64,000 bases of DNA from Exophiala sp. HKRS030 (lineage: Eukaryota; Ascomycota; Eurotiomycetes; Chaetothyriales; Herpotrichiellaceae), in assembly GCA_023897205.1 (NCBI GenBank), contig JAHWDD010000007.1:4774001-4838000 (forward strand), written 5' to 3'. The notes beneath the pieces were generated by a model. It made no database searches and was not told where the DNA came from. It saw only the letters and a list, made by a program, of their open reading frames with translations. The position numbers were made by a program, and so were the translations under genes. This document shows, piece after piece, positions 47,113-59,557 of this stretch. Numbering within the stretch: the first letter of the stretch is position 1; each line of letters opens with the position of its first letter.

Positions 47113-48743
47113 GTTTGAAATTGTGCATTGCTTGGATGATGCGATGCCTCTGCCGGAGTTGGAATTTGAAACGAGTAAAGAAAAGGCTTCCGACCAGCGC
47201 AAGAATTCAAGAGTGGAGATTCGAATATTGGAACAAAGTTGTGGAAAGAAACAGATTACCTCAAGAGTTCCATGGTTGTGAATGATGAGGTGACTTGGGA
47301 AAAGGGACTGATGACAGCAGAGTAGGGCCTGAGGGATGAAGAGACAACCAGGCAGCAAAAAGTGGAAGTTACAAACCTACCTTTTTCTGGCAACAAACCG
47401 GTTGGAAGAGGTGAGATATAAGAGAGCCAGAGGAGGAGAGAAGGGGATTGTTCAAGCGGGAGGATTGGTGGTGCATATGTTGTTGGTGCTATATCGCGAG
47501 TATGGCGCGAGTCGTGAAGCGCGAGAAGAGAATCAAGGATGGGGATAGGCAGTTAGTAAAGAGTCAATGGACAGAGGACGAGGTTGGGCTGCATGAAGGT
47601 GCATTGAGGTGCATTAAGACGTATCGAGGTGCGTCGAGGTGCGTCGAGATGCAGTAGATCAGGAACGGGCGTGGCGGGCGTGGCGTTCTCGTGATTGTTC
47701 GCGTCAGAAACACAACTTTCCCCTTGAACTTGGGAGACCTTGGAAGGCGGGGAGAGATAGACGCGTAGAAGGCACGGGTGACAGAAAACACATGTGGTCG
47801 CTGTTGTTTGATTGGAATTATCACTTGGACCGATATTCTCGATGACGGCAAAGGTGATGGCAAAGCTGATGTTGGGTTAGCGACAAGAGTCCAAGTCCAA
47901 GTCTCAATTGCGAGATAGAGGATCACGAGGGGCACGCCGAACTGTCACGGCGCGATCCGCGCTCTCGGATGGTCGGGGACCTGACGCGTTGATTGGACGA
48001 GCCTTGGCGAAAGTGACAAGCTGTACGAATAGGTCTTGGATACCTACCGAAGGTACTCACGGGTACTGTACCGACAGATATAGGTAAGCAGAGAGGTACT
48101 CTGTGCCCCTCGGGTGCCTATGGTCTGTCTTCTCTAAGGACTCGAGTATTTGGGTTAGGTATCTACCGACCTTGGGGTGTCTTGCAGACCGCCCTTACAC
48201 CAGGGCCACCGGCAATCACTACCACTGCCCGCTAGGTGCCCACCTTCGGAGCTCTAATCCGTGTCCAGCTCGTCCGCGGAAAATTTTCATGGTTTGCCAC
48301 CGTGTGAGCCACGCTACGCTACGCCTTTAGCCTTTGCTCCCGGCGCTTCAATTGACTCTGTGGCTCAGTGTCTCCCGGCCCCAAGCTTTTGCCTCGGCGA
48401 CAAGGTCGTGGCACTCATGGATGGCATTCCCAATGGTGACATCAGTCATGATTGATCTCCCACTTCGGCGTCGCCTAAGCCGGGACAAAAAATCAGAATG
48501 AATTGCGCACGCGACACACACGAACCCACACACCTACGCAACCACTCAACCACTCAACCGCTCACTGACTATCCATGTGAAATTCTATTCCTTTTCGTTC
48601 CATCTCAATGACATCCTACCTCTATAGAAATATCTCTTAAAACTCATTCTTAGACTCATGTCCTCTTTCTCTCCTTACCACAGTCATCCGTCAAATTGGC
48701 ACCCTTGAAACTCCTCCCCATCGTCACAAGATCACCATCCACC
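47113..48743. other. Intergenic with degenerate GAGGTGC tandem
   Basis: No supported gene. A degenerate 10-12 bp tandem (GAGGTGCATT/GAGGTGCGTC) spans about 47597-47650. GGTACCTA-like strings occur near 48040-48100. CCACTCAACC tandems near 48540 lie in the promoter of the next gene. Confidence 0.5.
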
Positions 48744-50434
48744 ATGATCTCCTATCTCAACCCTCTACCATCCTTACCCAAGCCATTCGGCCCTCACAAA
48801 GTAGGCACTTCTGAATGGGAAATTCCGGTGTCTGAAATCCCTTCAACCTCCTCTGTACCCGATCCTCAAGTTTCCACCATCAAATTCCGTTTATATTATC
48901 CCACCAGCTCAACGCCTTCAAACTCGATAAAATGGTTGCCCTCGCCACAAAGGCAATGGAACGAAGCATACTCATCCTTCTTGGGCGCAAGCACACGCAT
49001 GGCTTCGTGGATATCTGCATTCCCTTCCTTGCTTAACTACACCACCATTGCCGCTACTCCGAATGCCGAACTCCTGCCCAAGAGCGATGGTAAGACAAAA
49101 TATCCACTCGTTGTCTTCTCACATGGTCTGGGAGGAAATTTCAATACCTACAGTGCGGTATGCACCTCCCTGGCGAGTTTTGGCATAGTTTGTGCGACCC
49201 CAGAGCATCGTGACGGCAGTGCTCCTATCTCCTTCATCCGCACCTCCTCGACCGAGCAGTCAATCTCCATACCCTACCAAAAGCACTCTCATTCGCCCAC
49301 ACCAGAGGTTTTAAGTGGAAGAAATGCACAATTGCGCGTCCGGTTATGGGAGTTGGAAAACCTATACACCGTTTTATCGTCAATGAACAAAGGCAAAGCA
49401 TTCACAAACTATGCCGAAACCTCACATGAAAGCCCACAACAACCTCTTCTGAAAGACCGTCTAGATCTCCGCCCCGGCCGTGTCACTTGGGCTGGACATT
49501 CATTCGGTGCCGCGACCACCGTTCAGTTTGTCAAGTCGGTCTACTATCGCCAGCATCTTCCCTCGCTGAAACAAACGCAGTATGAGAACAACAAAGACTG
49601 GCAGCCGTTGTACACCCCGCAGAGAATGGCGAGCTCGTGGAACAAATCACAGCAAACTCACCAGTAGCACTCCTCGATTTGTGGACTATGCCACTACGAG
49701 GTGAGGTGACACAATGGCTCTGGGAGCGGCCAATGCCCACTCATGAGCGAGAGCCCACCTCCAACAACAGCACGCCCTCCACCGTCGCAATCCTGTCAGC
49801 AGAGTTTCACAAATATACCGACCTCAAGAACCGCACAATAGCAGCCTTGTCTCGCCGTCCAGTAGAAGCAATAGCTGAACTGGAGCGCAGGACGGCCAGA
49901 TCAGAAGAGTCATCTCCCACATCCAAACACCCGCCCAATGCCATGTCAACACCACCAAATAAGCAATCAACGCCCACAATCACCATCTCTTCACCACCGT
50001 CATCCCCAGATATGCCCTCACCAGTCTCATCAACCTCGACCTCTCGCGACGCTAGCCGCGATTCGTCACCCAGCCCAGCCTCATCAACGACATCATACAC
50101 ACCATCAACAACTGAAGACCTTCCCTCTCAAACCTCGTCCACCACCACCACCTTCTCAAAATCATCATCATCACCAACCGACCCACATCTCTACATGATC
50201 CCCAACTCCGCCCACCTGTCGCAATCCGACTTCGGCCTCCTCTTCCCAAACCTGACCCGCTACCTGATGAACGCGCAAGACCCACAGAAGACGATCGAAC
50301 TGAACGTGCGGGCGATCCTGGCCCTCATGAGGGGTCAAGGCCTACCGGTCGAACAAGTCGGTACCGCTGAGACCGATGGGATCTTGGACCGCGAGGGCTT
50401 GGAGGAGAGGTTTGTCAGACTTTCTCTTGTTTGA
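48744..50434 (+). CDS. Platelet-activating-factor acetylhydrolase-like lipase
   Basis: An intracellular PAF-acetylhydrolase (type II/plasma-type fold), which removes short acyl groups from phospholipids. It is one 563-residue frame if a base is restored near 49621-49626: upstream ends DWQPLYTPQ and downstream continues NGELVEQITANSPVALLDLW, and the full span then divides by three. Features: SHGLGGNFNTYSA (oxyanion loop), GTPEHRDGSAP-like CATPEHRDGSAP, nucleophile Ser253 in WAGHSFGAAT, Asp312 in ALLDLW and His491 in IPNSAHLSQSDFGLLFP, so the triad is complete. A Ser/Pro/Thr low-complexity insert of about 85 residues separates Asp and His. The ATG at 48744 is the first in frame. The frame change fits loss of one G (CAGGAG to CAGAG). 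Confidence 0.88.
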
Positions 50435-51298
50435 TCATGATCTCTGCTCGGCATACGCAAAGGGCCGCTAAACGAGGCTGGGAACTGGCTCGGAATAAAA
50501 GAGGAGAGTCATTTATATAGAAGCATGTTATGTGGTATTGGCATTAGCATCAGCAGCGCATTTGAGCATTCTAGGCATAGGCATAGCGATAGCGATAGCG
50601 ATAGAGACTGAATGTATTTCTAGGGTCAGATTAGTAGTTGTCAAGGAAATCGACAATACGTAGACGGCAGAGAAGAACATCCGCGTCGTGGGGATCTCTG
50701 TATGCGGGGTTGTGAGCATACATTGCAACGAAGTCCATAGAAGCGCCGCATCGACATTTTGTGTTTTATGCAAAGGTTGTTCCAAGTTCAAGTGCCTACT
50801 CCAAACTCCGATTCGTACGTAGAAGAAATGATTCTGAAGAAATGACACCGCAATTTATCGACCGTTTGAAGAGAAACATAAGGAGAACCATGGTTTCGCG
50901 CCACGATTCTCCTCATTGATTTCAATATTCTCGCTATGCTATTGAATCTGTCTAGACTGCTGGCAAGGAAAAAGAACATGTCTTCCTAAGATCAATCTTG
51001 TTCTCAGCCACACCGCGCTGAGAGCAAGATACCAAGTTTCATTTCGTAGTCGTCACGATGAATCCTTCCCAAGACGATTCCTTCGCCTCGGTAATTCATC
51101 CTCTGCCCTTGTCTCCCCACCGACGGTCACCGCCTCAACAAAATCTGGTCTTTCTCTGCTTTTAGAAAATCCTTTGTTGAACGACCTTCATTTTGTCGCC
51201 TCGCTGAACCCAACCCACTTCCTCACTCTGCAGACCATCAGTGGATATATCACACCCATGACTGTCCGTGCAGGAAAAGACCTGTACGTCAACAGGAT
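50435..51298. other. Intergenic, convergent 3' ends
   Basis: 3' flanks of the lipase and the Ran gene. A GGCATAGCGATAGCGATAGCGATAG tandem (split unit GCGATA) lies near 50580-50603. No gene. Confidence 0.55.
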
Positions 51299-52144
51299 CT
51301 ACAAGTCGGGGTCTTCTTCATCGGGTAGAGGCATGGCAGCGGCTTCGGTCATTTCCTTGTGGTATTGGTCGAGGAGTTGCTGATTGATTTGAACCTCAGG
51401 AGGGGCGAGTGCGGGGGCTGCAACGAATTCGAGTTGGGGATTGCCGACGAGTTTTCTGGCAAGCCACAGGAAAGGTTTCTCGAAGTTATAATTGGACTTG
51501 GCAGAAATATCGTAGTACTGCAAGTTCTTCTTGCGATGGAATGTGATAGTCTTTGCTTTGACCTTTCGCTCTTTGACGTCGACCTTGTTTCCGCAAAGGA
51601 CAATCGGGACATTTTCACAAACACGAACAAGGTCACCTATGAATCCATATTAGTCATCAATACGGCGCAATTGAATAGATTCAGACTCACGGTGCCAGTT
51701 GGGGACATTCTTGTAGGTAATTCTGGAGGTGACATCGAACATGATGATACCGCACTGGCCATTGATGTAGTAGCCATCTCTTAGACCGCCAAACTTTTCC
51801 TGCCCAGCAGTATCCCAGACATCGAATTGAATCTGGCCCAAGTTCTGTGGAATTCGTTAGATGCGACAGTAGAAAGGCGTTCGGAGGACATACGGTAGAG
51901 AAGCCTAGAGGGTGGACTTCAACACCAAGAGTGGCGATATACTTCTTTTCAAATTCTCCAGTCAAATGACGCTTGACGAAGGTTGTCTGAGAGGATAGAC
52001 GTTAACAAAAGCGGTTCTCTTGCAATATTGCAATCCATGGCTGCCAATGAACAAGAACTCCATCGTGTAACTTACCTTGCCAGTGCCACCGTCGCCAACC
52101 AAGACGAGCTTGAAAGTAGGTGGGCCTTGTGCAGCTTCAGCCAT
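51299..52144 (-). CDS. GSP1: Ran GTPase (GSP1), nuclear transport
   Basis: The small GTPase that drives nuclear import/export and spindle assembly. Exons 52076-52144, 51894-51986, 51691-51844 and 51299-51636 give 217 residues with clean phases. All G motifs are present: GDGGTGK (P loop, split by intron 1), switch [31 protein letters not shown] (switch II), GNKVD and SAKSN. The Ran-specific basic patch [19 protein letters not shown] and the acidic tail ending DEEDPDL are diagnostic; the tail binds Ran-binding proteins and the exportin/importin cycle depends on it. It is intact, unlike several neighbours, and nearly invariant relative to other fungi. The identification is certain. Confidence 0.98.
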
Positions 52145-52831
52145 GTTGATTCAGGTTTGTGAAGATGTGAGGTGCGTAAAGGGGTTGAAAGACGGGAGAT
52201 TAAGGCTAGTAGGGGATGCGATAATCTTCAGTATCAGTGGAGGAATGCGCAGGAGAAGTTATCAAAGGAATCACTGAGGAACAGATGGAACAAGAAAGAT
52301 TGATCGGTTGGGCTCAAAGATTTGTTGTTTTCCCGACTCAAAGGCAGGCGCTCACGCCAAGCCTGAGAAGATAGTTGCCGTGACGTCTGGTCACGTGTGT
52401 GGTGTGAATGACTGCCGCCATCACGCATTTCTTAGCTTTAACCGTTACGAAGGATGACGCCAGTGACGGAAGTCTTCTATCTTATTGAGTAGTTATGTAG
52501 TTATAGTCACATTAAATTTCTCTCCTAATCATACATGAGCCGTGATGGCAGCACATCGGATGCTCTCGTGACGATATCCATGGTGGTTGTGAAGATTTGG
52601 AGTTTGAGACCGTGCAGTTGCCATGAGGCAGATTATTTTCGAACCTACTTTCTGGCCATGGCTCTGTTGCCTTTTGATAATTGCCACATCTCATGACGAG
52701 GTGCTTGTTATTTTGGTGTCAGCAATTCACTGGTTTGATTCTAGATGAGCCACCGCAGCCATGCCCAACCACTGTTGCCTGACGATAGTCTGCGCTTGCT
52801 GCCGTGGCTTCTTGCGTGCAGAGGCACCCAT
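52145..52831. other. Intergenic
   Basis: Promoter of the Ran gene (52145-52440) and the 3' flank of the Nas2 gene. No gene, repeat or operator was recognised. Confidence 0.5.
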
Positions 52832-53551
52832 TTAGATCGGGACAATGTGGCATCCAAGTGTACCTCTTCCTCCCCAATTTTGTCTTGGAGTCACTCTCAG
52901 CTCCAACTCTTGTGTGGCACCTGTACCGCCGCGGGATACCTTGACTTGGATTGGCCGACCGAGGCTTCGGTTTACCGCCTCACCGACCTTGCGCAGTCTC
53001 TCATGGTTTGACCATATAGCATCACCGAATTTTCTGATCAGATCGCCAGCCTTGAGGCCCGCCTCGTTTGCTGGGCTATTGGGTTCCACGCTATTAACTT
53101 TTGCAAAAGGTGTTTCTGGGACTGGTGGTGATGAATGGGCTTCTGAGGCAGAAGACGTGGTTTCTGTTTGTGTTTTCGGTTGCGTAAGAGAATCCTTGTA
53201 TTCATCTGAAGCCTTGTACTTAGCATGATGCTCGTGGAGACCTTTTTCAATTCTGTTCATCAGATCCTTCCAATCATTACGGAGGGAAATAATTCTTGCT
53301 CTGGTCACTCGAACTTGCGCCACATCAATGTCTGACCGGGGAAACCCGTCAAAGGTGGTAAGACTGGTTTGCATTGTGACCCCATGGCTGTCGAGGACTG
53401 CACCTAATGCCTTCAACTCAGCCTCGAGATTATCTTTTCGCGCGACGAGTTGCTGAAGCGTAAGACCTTCAAAGGATTGAGCCTGATGTATCGATGTTGG
53501 ACCACTAGGTACATGAATATCTGCAAGATTGGGCTCCATTGGAAGTCCCAT
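52832..53551 (-). CDS. NAS2: 26S proteasome assembly chaperone Nas2/PSMD9
   Basis: The proteasome base-assembly chaperone p27, which binds the C-terminus of the Rpt5 ATPase before holo-enzyme formation. It is a single exon of 239 residues. The N-terminal helical region (LTLQQLVARKDNLEAELKAL; GFPRSDIDVAQVRVTRARII) carries the characteristic FPRxDIDV motif. After a Ser/Thr/Pro linker a PDZ-like domain follows at about 145-232 (FAKVNSVEPNSPANEAGLKA, GDLIRKFG, LGRPIQVKVSR). It ends with RGTLGCHIVPI, as expected for the family. The ATG at 53551 gives a leader of usual length. It is intact. Confidence 0.93.
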   Translation of the reverse strand: MGLPMEPNLADIHVPSGPTSIHQAQSFEGLTLQQLVARKDNLEAELKALGAVLDSHGVTMQTSLTTFDGFPRSDIDVAQVRVTRARIISLRNDWKDLMNRIEKGLHEHHAKYKASDEYKDSLTQPKTQTETTSSASEAHSSPPVPETPFAKVNSVEPNSPANEAGLKAGDLIRKFGDAIWSNHERLRKVGEAVNRSLGRPIQVKVSRGGTGATQELELRVTPRQNWGGRGTLGCHIVPI

Positions 53552-54002
53552 GGCCTTTGGGGAAGTGAACGTGTGTCAAAGAACAACCTGTGTCAAAGGT
53601 AACCAAGGACAACAGTACCGTAGACGCCGCAGGCAGAGGAGACACGCAAGAGTTCGCGGGGTTGATGAAGGACCACAGATGAGGTTGAACCGAAGATTCC
53701 CCGAAGTGCCAAGATTTGTAGGTGCTGGGTGACCCTCGCCTAGGTTAGCAAGCCAAGCTGTTGTGGTAAACAAGTTGCGGAAAGACATGTTCATTACAGG
53801 ACGAATGTTGGAAGCATATGTGTATTGTTGACATCAGAGATGCCTTCTTTTATCATTCTCGTTAACTCCCTAAGGCAAAGAGGTAGACATTGGAGTATCA
53901 CCAAATTATTGCTCGCCTAAGCATTCCCACCTTGCTCTCTCAATGCAGTGGTGTTCTACCGGATAGAACTCCTAGACCTAAAAACCCAATAATACACCAC
54001 TA
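53552..54002. other. Intergenic
   Basis: Promoter of the Nas2 gene and 3' flank of the UstYa-like gene. Nothing else was recognised. Confidence 0.5.
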
Positions 54003-54947
54003 TTAATCTGTTGAAGAATGTTTGTCGGGAATGAAATCATTCTTCCAGGTGTTGTACAGCGCGCATTTGGCATAGTTGGTGGGCGCTCCAACACCAACAG
54101 GCTCCTCACGCTTGTGGTGATCGCCACCAAGGGTCTGGTGCTCACAATGAAGGACGTGATCGTAAGATAAAAGTTCCTGGCTGATGCCTCGGTTATTGCG
54201 CAGTGCACGGATCAATTTTTCCCAGGAGAAGACGCAATGAGCTTTGTGATAGCTGGCTGTCATCCACGCCATGCCATGTTCACCTTTCCGCATCTCCTCA
54301 TCAGACATTGTGTGGCCATCGGTATCTGTGTACCACGTATAATTCCCTCTAGCAAGGTATTTTTCCGTCAGGACGCCATCGTAACATGGTTCTGGTACCC
54401 AATCTTGCATCATGACATCGTAAACACAGCCTCGTTCTCGTGCTTGCGAGGGAGAGTATCCACAATCGAGAATCGTATTGTCCAGACCATCAGGACGATT
54501 AGTCTCGTTTTCCAGGTGTTCAATAAGAGAAGTTGGAATTGAGACGTCTGTAGAAAAAGTGGCCGATGGGGTGGGTTCGAGTTGTGCAGCAGCTGTGGTG
54601 GACGTAGTAGCGTTCTCCGTGGCAGAGCTTTTTGATTTAAAGTAAATCGAGGCGAATCCAACGCCAAATCCCGCGCCAATACCAGCGCTGAAGGCCAGGA
54701 CGATATAGAAGACAATCTTCCACCATGGTGGGATGGCGGATAGGTTGCTGCGAGGTTGAGGGTCGTCCTTGATGTCGGCGCTCTCTCTATTGTCGTCGTC
54801 GCTCTCCTTGATGAGGTCGTAGCGGTGACTAGGCCCATGGCTTCGGTGGTTAGAAGATGATGCAAGACGAATCTCAACGGAACTGGGGGCTTGCAGTCGA
54901 CTCGAGGAGGATGGAGATGACTCTGGCAGCACTTGAAGTTGTACCAC
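54003..54947 (-). CDS. UstYa-like (DUF3328) oxidase-type protein, 5' end unresolved
   Basis: A single-pass membrane protein of the UstYa/DUF3328 family, whose members oxidise peptides in fungal RiPP pathways (ustiloxin, cyclochlorotine). Residues are counted from the open-frame edge at 54947. The cytosolic Ser/Asp-rich part covers 1-72. The membrane segment WWKIVFYIVLAFSAGIGAGF starts near 75. The extracellular or luminal domain has the paired HxxHC motifs: HKAHC (234-238) and HVLHC (264-268). CGYSP and PEPCYD add conserved cysteines. The frame opens with GTG, and no ATG occurs before an in-frame TGA upstream, so a 5' exon or another sequence error must exist. No repeat-type RiPP precursor was seen in the window. 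Confidence 0.8.
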   Translation of the reverse strand: MVQLQVLPESSPSSSSRLQAPSSVEIRLASSSNHRSHGPSHRYDLIKESDDDNRESADIKDDPQPRSNLSAIPPWWKIVFYIVLAFSAGIGAGFGVGFASIYFKSKSSATENATTSTTAAAQLEPTPSATFSTDVSIPTSLIEHLENETNRPDGLDNTILDCGYSPSQARERGCVYDVMMQDWVPEPCYDGVLTEKYLARGNYTWYTDTDGHTMSDEEMRKGEHGMAWMTASYHKAHCVFSWEKLIRALRNNRGISQELLSYDHVLHCEHQTLGGDHHKREEPVGVGAPTNYAKCALYNTWKNDFIPDKHSSTD

Positions 54948-56519
54948 AGAACAGAAGAGTGGTGGATCAAGTCTTCCACATCAGATGCACCAGGGATAGT
55001 GTCAGGACTCAGCAGTCGAAGGAGACTTTCTGACGAATGATGGAGAAGCTGTTCCTTGATCCTTAGGTGTAAGATTGCAAACAAGTCCTGGGGGGAAACC
55101 ACGGGGGCTAGGTAACCAGAAGATTAATCAATCAAATTCAACCTGGATTTTGCATTGCCAATTGGGCTCCTAGTGTTGCCGAGTCAATCCTGTTCTTCTG
55201 ACCTCAGCCCTCTTAGGTGCCTCTCACGACAAGTTGGGACCAGACCGAAAGTGGGTGGTGGATGGCAACAAGTTCCAAAGGATCAACACATGGCTAGGCT
55301 CTAGCGGAGACCAGAAGGAGGGAGTCTTCCGGAGTTGAAAAGAACTTAGTGGGGGAACTAATGCCAGTTAATTGCGCTAATGGTAGGTTAACGTCACCTG
55401 ACCGGTAATTGACTGGTTCCTGTCAATAAAGCTTGTCAGCCTCCCAAGAATAACTGCCGTTTTCATTGGCTTGGTTTTGGCCACACATCGATAGCGTGGA
55501 AATTCTAGTCACTTCTACTGCCCACCATTGGCTTCGCTAAAGTGTTCTCCTCCTCAGACAGCCACTAGCCCCTGATGCCCCTGCAATAATTCAACTTTAC
55601 CAAGGGTTTCGGGATCGGGAAATATTACTACCTAGCGTCATTCGCGCTGCACTTTGATATCACTTTGAGCCTCGACACATGGGTCTGTGCCCACAGAAAC
55701 GCACGTTTATGACGATATACCTTCCTACAGATGCATGCTTTACGACGTAGATATTGAGCTCGCATATCCGTGACCTCGAGGATCGAACGCAACTTGGATA
55801 CTTCGCACTGCGGCGCAACTATGTCTTCTGCGAATATTTTATCGACGGATCATGCGTGAACACTGACACATCTGTTCACCGTCGAGTCCAAAGAACCATG
55901 CTGAAACTGAGCCACATTTGATATCATGTGCTCATAAGGGAGGGAGGCCCCGAACGATGTGCACGGTTTGAGGTGCTGTGTCTATAAAACAGCCTATTCC
56001 GCGTATCTGAACTTGTCGAAGAACTTCATTGCCAACCTACAAGTGATCGGTTAGCACACGCACAAAAGCGACATGGACTACCACACAGCATGTCTTCCGC
56101 CTGACTCGCCTCCAACTACACTTGACACATTTCCATGTTGGACGGTGACGACGACGACTTGGGTTACGAATAAAGGTTTCATGATGAATCGCAGTCAGGT
56201 ACGGTAAGTATATGTGATCGATGATAACAACGCTCACTCGGGGAAATCAACTTGCCTGAGCGTTTGCTCTTGCCATCCAGTTCACACTGCCCCTCCTTCC
56301 CTGACTGGTTGAGTTGAAAATCTGTATAACATGCAAGGGAAGAGTCTTAACCTACCAGTCTTCACTCGGTTCACCATTCTCTATCACTCAACTTTTGGAA
56401 CGTGTTCGATTTGGTCCAGTTGGTCCTCCTTGGGGAAATTTTGACTGTTGGCTTTTTCTTCTGTTCTGCTCGTTGTACATTCATCGTTTTGAAACCCATT
56501 CTATCCTTTATCTCTAAAC
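54948..56519. other. Intergenic, may hold a 5' exon
   Basis: The missing start of the UstYa-like gene should lie in about 54948-55250. The remainder shows no gene. The last 250 bp are the promoter of the RhoGEF gene. Confidence 0.45.
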
Positions 56520-59500
56520 ATGACCGCAGATATCTTACCTTCTATCATTGCAACGCCTTTTAGTAGGCACTTTGACGATTCTACAGGCATATTTCATGGG
56601 TCAGGCTCAACATACTCTCGCCCGTCAGAAGTCCATTCTCCCACCCTTAGTCCGTTGTTCATTCACCAGGATGCCTCACAATCAGCTGCCTCTTTCATCT
56701 CCATTGTATCTCCATCAGTTACAGCCAATGATGAAAATCTTCAACCTGTCACCCCGGTGGTTCTCCCGCCCGTCGCTTCTCGAGCGTTTTCCAGTCAACT
56801 CAGCTCCAGTATCCGAACTGGCCAAGCTAGAAGATCAATGAGCTGCGGTCAGCATCCCGCACATGTAGCACAGCACAAACGGTCCGCTGTGAATGTCCGA
56901 ACTGACCCTGATCAAGATAGAATGGAGCATAGGCAAAATCAAGAGCCGAGAGCGAATACACTCCACAAGCGAATAGGGCCAATCTTTGCTGGTCATCTGG
57001 CATCAGAATTCCCCTCGCTAAAGAAGAGTTTAGGAACTATGCCCAAGGTTCTGGTCAATGCCTCCAACTTGGACATATTTGGGCAATCGCCGTTAGGTGA
57101 CTATAGGTCAATCCAAAGTCATGTGACTCAGGTCAGTACGTCTTCCACTCTTTCCGAACAACTGGGCGACACTTGTTTGGCCGAGCATCAGTTCCGTCGC
57201 CATAAGAAACGCCGCTCCACGGCTTCCTCCGGATTTGTACATACTGTGAAAACAGCAAGTCTCAGTAATGCAAGTTTCAGTCTGGTTCCTCGATCACTTA
57301 GACTTGGCAGGTCCACTGATAGCACGGGCTTCTCTGGCGCCCTCGGGCGGCCATCCATCGAGAGTGACCGGCCACCAACGACGTCTTCGGTAGACGACGC
57401 TGTCTTTCGTCGGGGCTTGAAACGACGACAGATAATAGAAGAACTGATCAAGACCGAGGAGAGTTACGTGGCTGACCTCAAAGCGCTGATCTATCTCTAC
57501 TCCACGCTTTTAGCAACGGCAACAAGTATCCCAAATCGCTTAAGATCATCCATACAAAGGAACGTGCATGATCTACTACACTTGCATGAAACCCTTTTGA
57601 CACGACTACATCAAGAAACATATGAGGCAGCTGCAAGAAAGTGGGCAGATACAAGTTCGCCGCGACATCTTGGGTCTCCCCGTCGACATGGACGGTGGCG
57701 TAGCTTAGAGTCAAAGGTTGCCATGGAGTTTGGTCGTACCCATCGACAAATACGAAGCTCTACAGACTCTGCAGACTTGTTTCATGGAAAATTATATCGT
57801 GGGTGTGCGGAACCAAAAGATGCGGCGAATGTGACTACTATTCTGAAAATTTTCGAGTTCGACATTTCAATATACGAAGAGTACTGTGCAAACCATGGTC
57901 TAATGGCCCACGAGTTACAAAAACATGCACCTGCACACTGGTCGACGTATGAAATGGGAATTGAATCTCTCGCTAAAGCTCTGATTGCTCTGGACCACAG
58001 ACAAAGTGATGATAAGAAGGGCCTCACGGTCGGGATCTGCTGATCAAACCAATACAACGCTTGACCAAATATCCTTTAATTCTCGGAGATCTCCTCAGGC
58101 ACACCACAGTGGCAGACTGTCCATCTTCACATGCTGAAATCGAATCAACCTTGCAAGGTCTGCAGGAGAATATCCAGAATGTCAATCTAGCCGCCAACAA
58201 TCACGATACCCGAGTTGAGATGCAAAGGCGATGGGCTCTACAAGCAAGACTGATTCATAACAAGGAAACCTTGGACTCGGAGATCTTTCGATCACTCGGG
58301 CCTGTTAGACTCTGCGGTGTTTTACATATGGCATGGCAAACCAAGGTGAGAGTTGATGGTTCATACTGTCTTTGTATTTTGTTCGATTCGAGTTTCATGG
58401 TTGCGTTACCTGCTGGGTGTGGAGCTCGGTTTGATATTGTCGCCCTTCTGCGTCTCTCCAACATCACAGTTGAGTCGGCAAGTGATGGTCGGGGCCTTCA
58501 ATGCCATACGACTCTTTACACGTGGAAGATCTGTTTCGAAATCAATGGTCAACTACACGAGTTCATTTTGAGTGCATGTTCTGCAACCGAGGAAGCTGCT
58601 TGGAAAGATGGCCTTTTGGGTAAATTGGCACCATTCAAATCGACTGAAAACAAATCGACAGAGTTTTCTAGCACGACAAAGCTGGACTTGAGGTCTGTGG
58701 GCATGGTGTACGGCCAACAGACCACACCACTCGCACGAAAGCCATCTGTTCAAAGAGCGGCAACTGTAGGAAACAGAGTCCCAGTTGTCCAACTTATCGT
58801 ACGCAATACCCATAATGCCCAAGACCTTGGAGAGTATCGACAGGCTTCAACTTCATCGATCAATAGGTCACAGTCTCACATGACGTCCAACCGTATTGTG
58901 GTCTTGTCGCCCAAACGATCCGAGCGTGCCAGGTTGGAGTCGAGCTTAGCAGATGTCTGGACACGGGAAAGAATACCCTATCCCGGGATGATTGGCTCGC
59001 GTGGTGGACAGATCATCCGTGCATCAGCAGGGTCATTGGTCAGAAAGTTAAGTCTCGCATCAATTCATGCGCCGTTTTCGAGACGATCTGGAAGCATTTC
59101 AATGGCCAGTCGAAAGTCATATGATACCTCGAGCGAATGCCAGCGGAGTAAAATCAAGGCTTCACTACCTGTCTTTGAAGTACGAAAGGAGAGCTTGGAC
59201 GAAGGGACGCCAGGTAAACCAAAGTCACATGATGTTCCGGAAGTAGACACCATGGAGAATCTGGTCAGTCGTATGATTGGAAGTGGGAGTAGGAGACATG
59301 CGCAATTAGGGACCGGCGACCATGTTTCGACAGAGAATCTCAAGCAAAAGAGCATGACCTCGATTGATCGCAAAATGACCATTGGCCCTGAAGACCCTGC
59401 GGATGTTTATTACGGAGAAGACAAAGCTGTAGTGGAAACAGGAATAGTGATGGAAGCGGGACTTGGTGGAAAAAGAAAACGATGGAGTAATCCAATTGGA

Positions 59501-59557
59501 ATATTGAAGGGGTTATCAACAGAAGGTTTTCGACATATGTTGTATTCAAGCAAGTAG
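56520..59557 (+). CDS. Rho guanine nucleotide exchange factor (DH-PH)
   Basis: A Dbl-family activator of Rho-type GTPases in polarity or wall-integrity signalling. It is one 1012-residue frame if a base is restored at the GGG run 58032-58034. Upstream ends KKGLTV and downstream continues DLLIKPIQRLTKYPLILGDL, the DH CR3 signature, and the whole span then divides by three. Layout: 1-300 disordered Ser-rich region, DH domain about 300-560 (start KRRQIIEELIKTEESYVADL; insert with Arg/Ser at 380-420), PH domain about 590-710 (VRLCGVLHMAWQTK, LYTWKICFEINGQLHEFIL, ATEEAAWKDGL). The C-terminal 300 residues are Ser/Arg-rich and probably regulatory. The DH insert and long tails are usual for filamentous-fungal members. 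The shift sits in the most conserved part of the domain, so an error is likely. Confidence 0.88.

Noticed and set aside
54410..55102. 230-codon frame overlapping the UstYa-like gene
   Set aside because: Opens with GTG, is a shifted reading of the real gene and has no domain. I did consider it as a source of the missing N-terminus but found no in-phase join.
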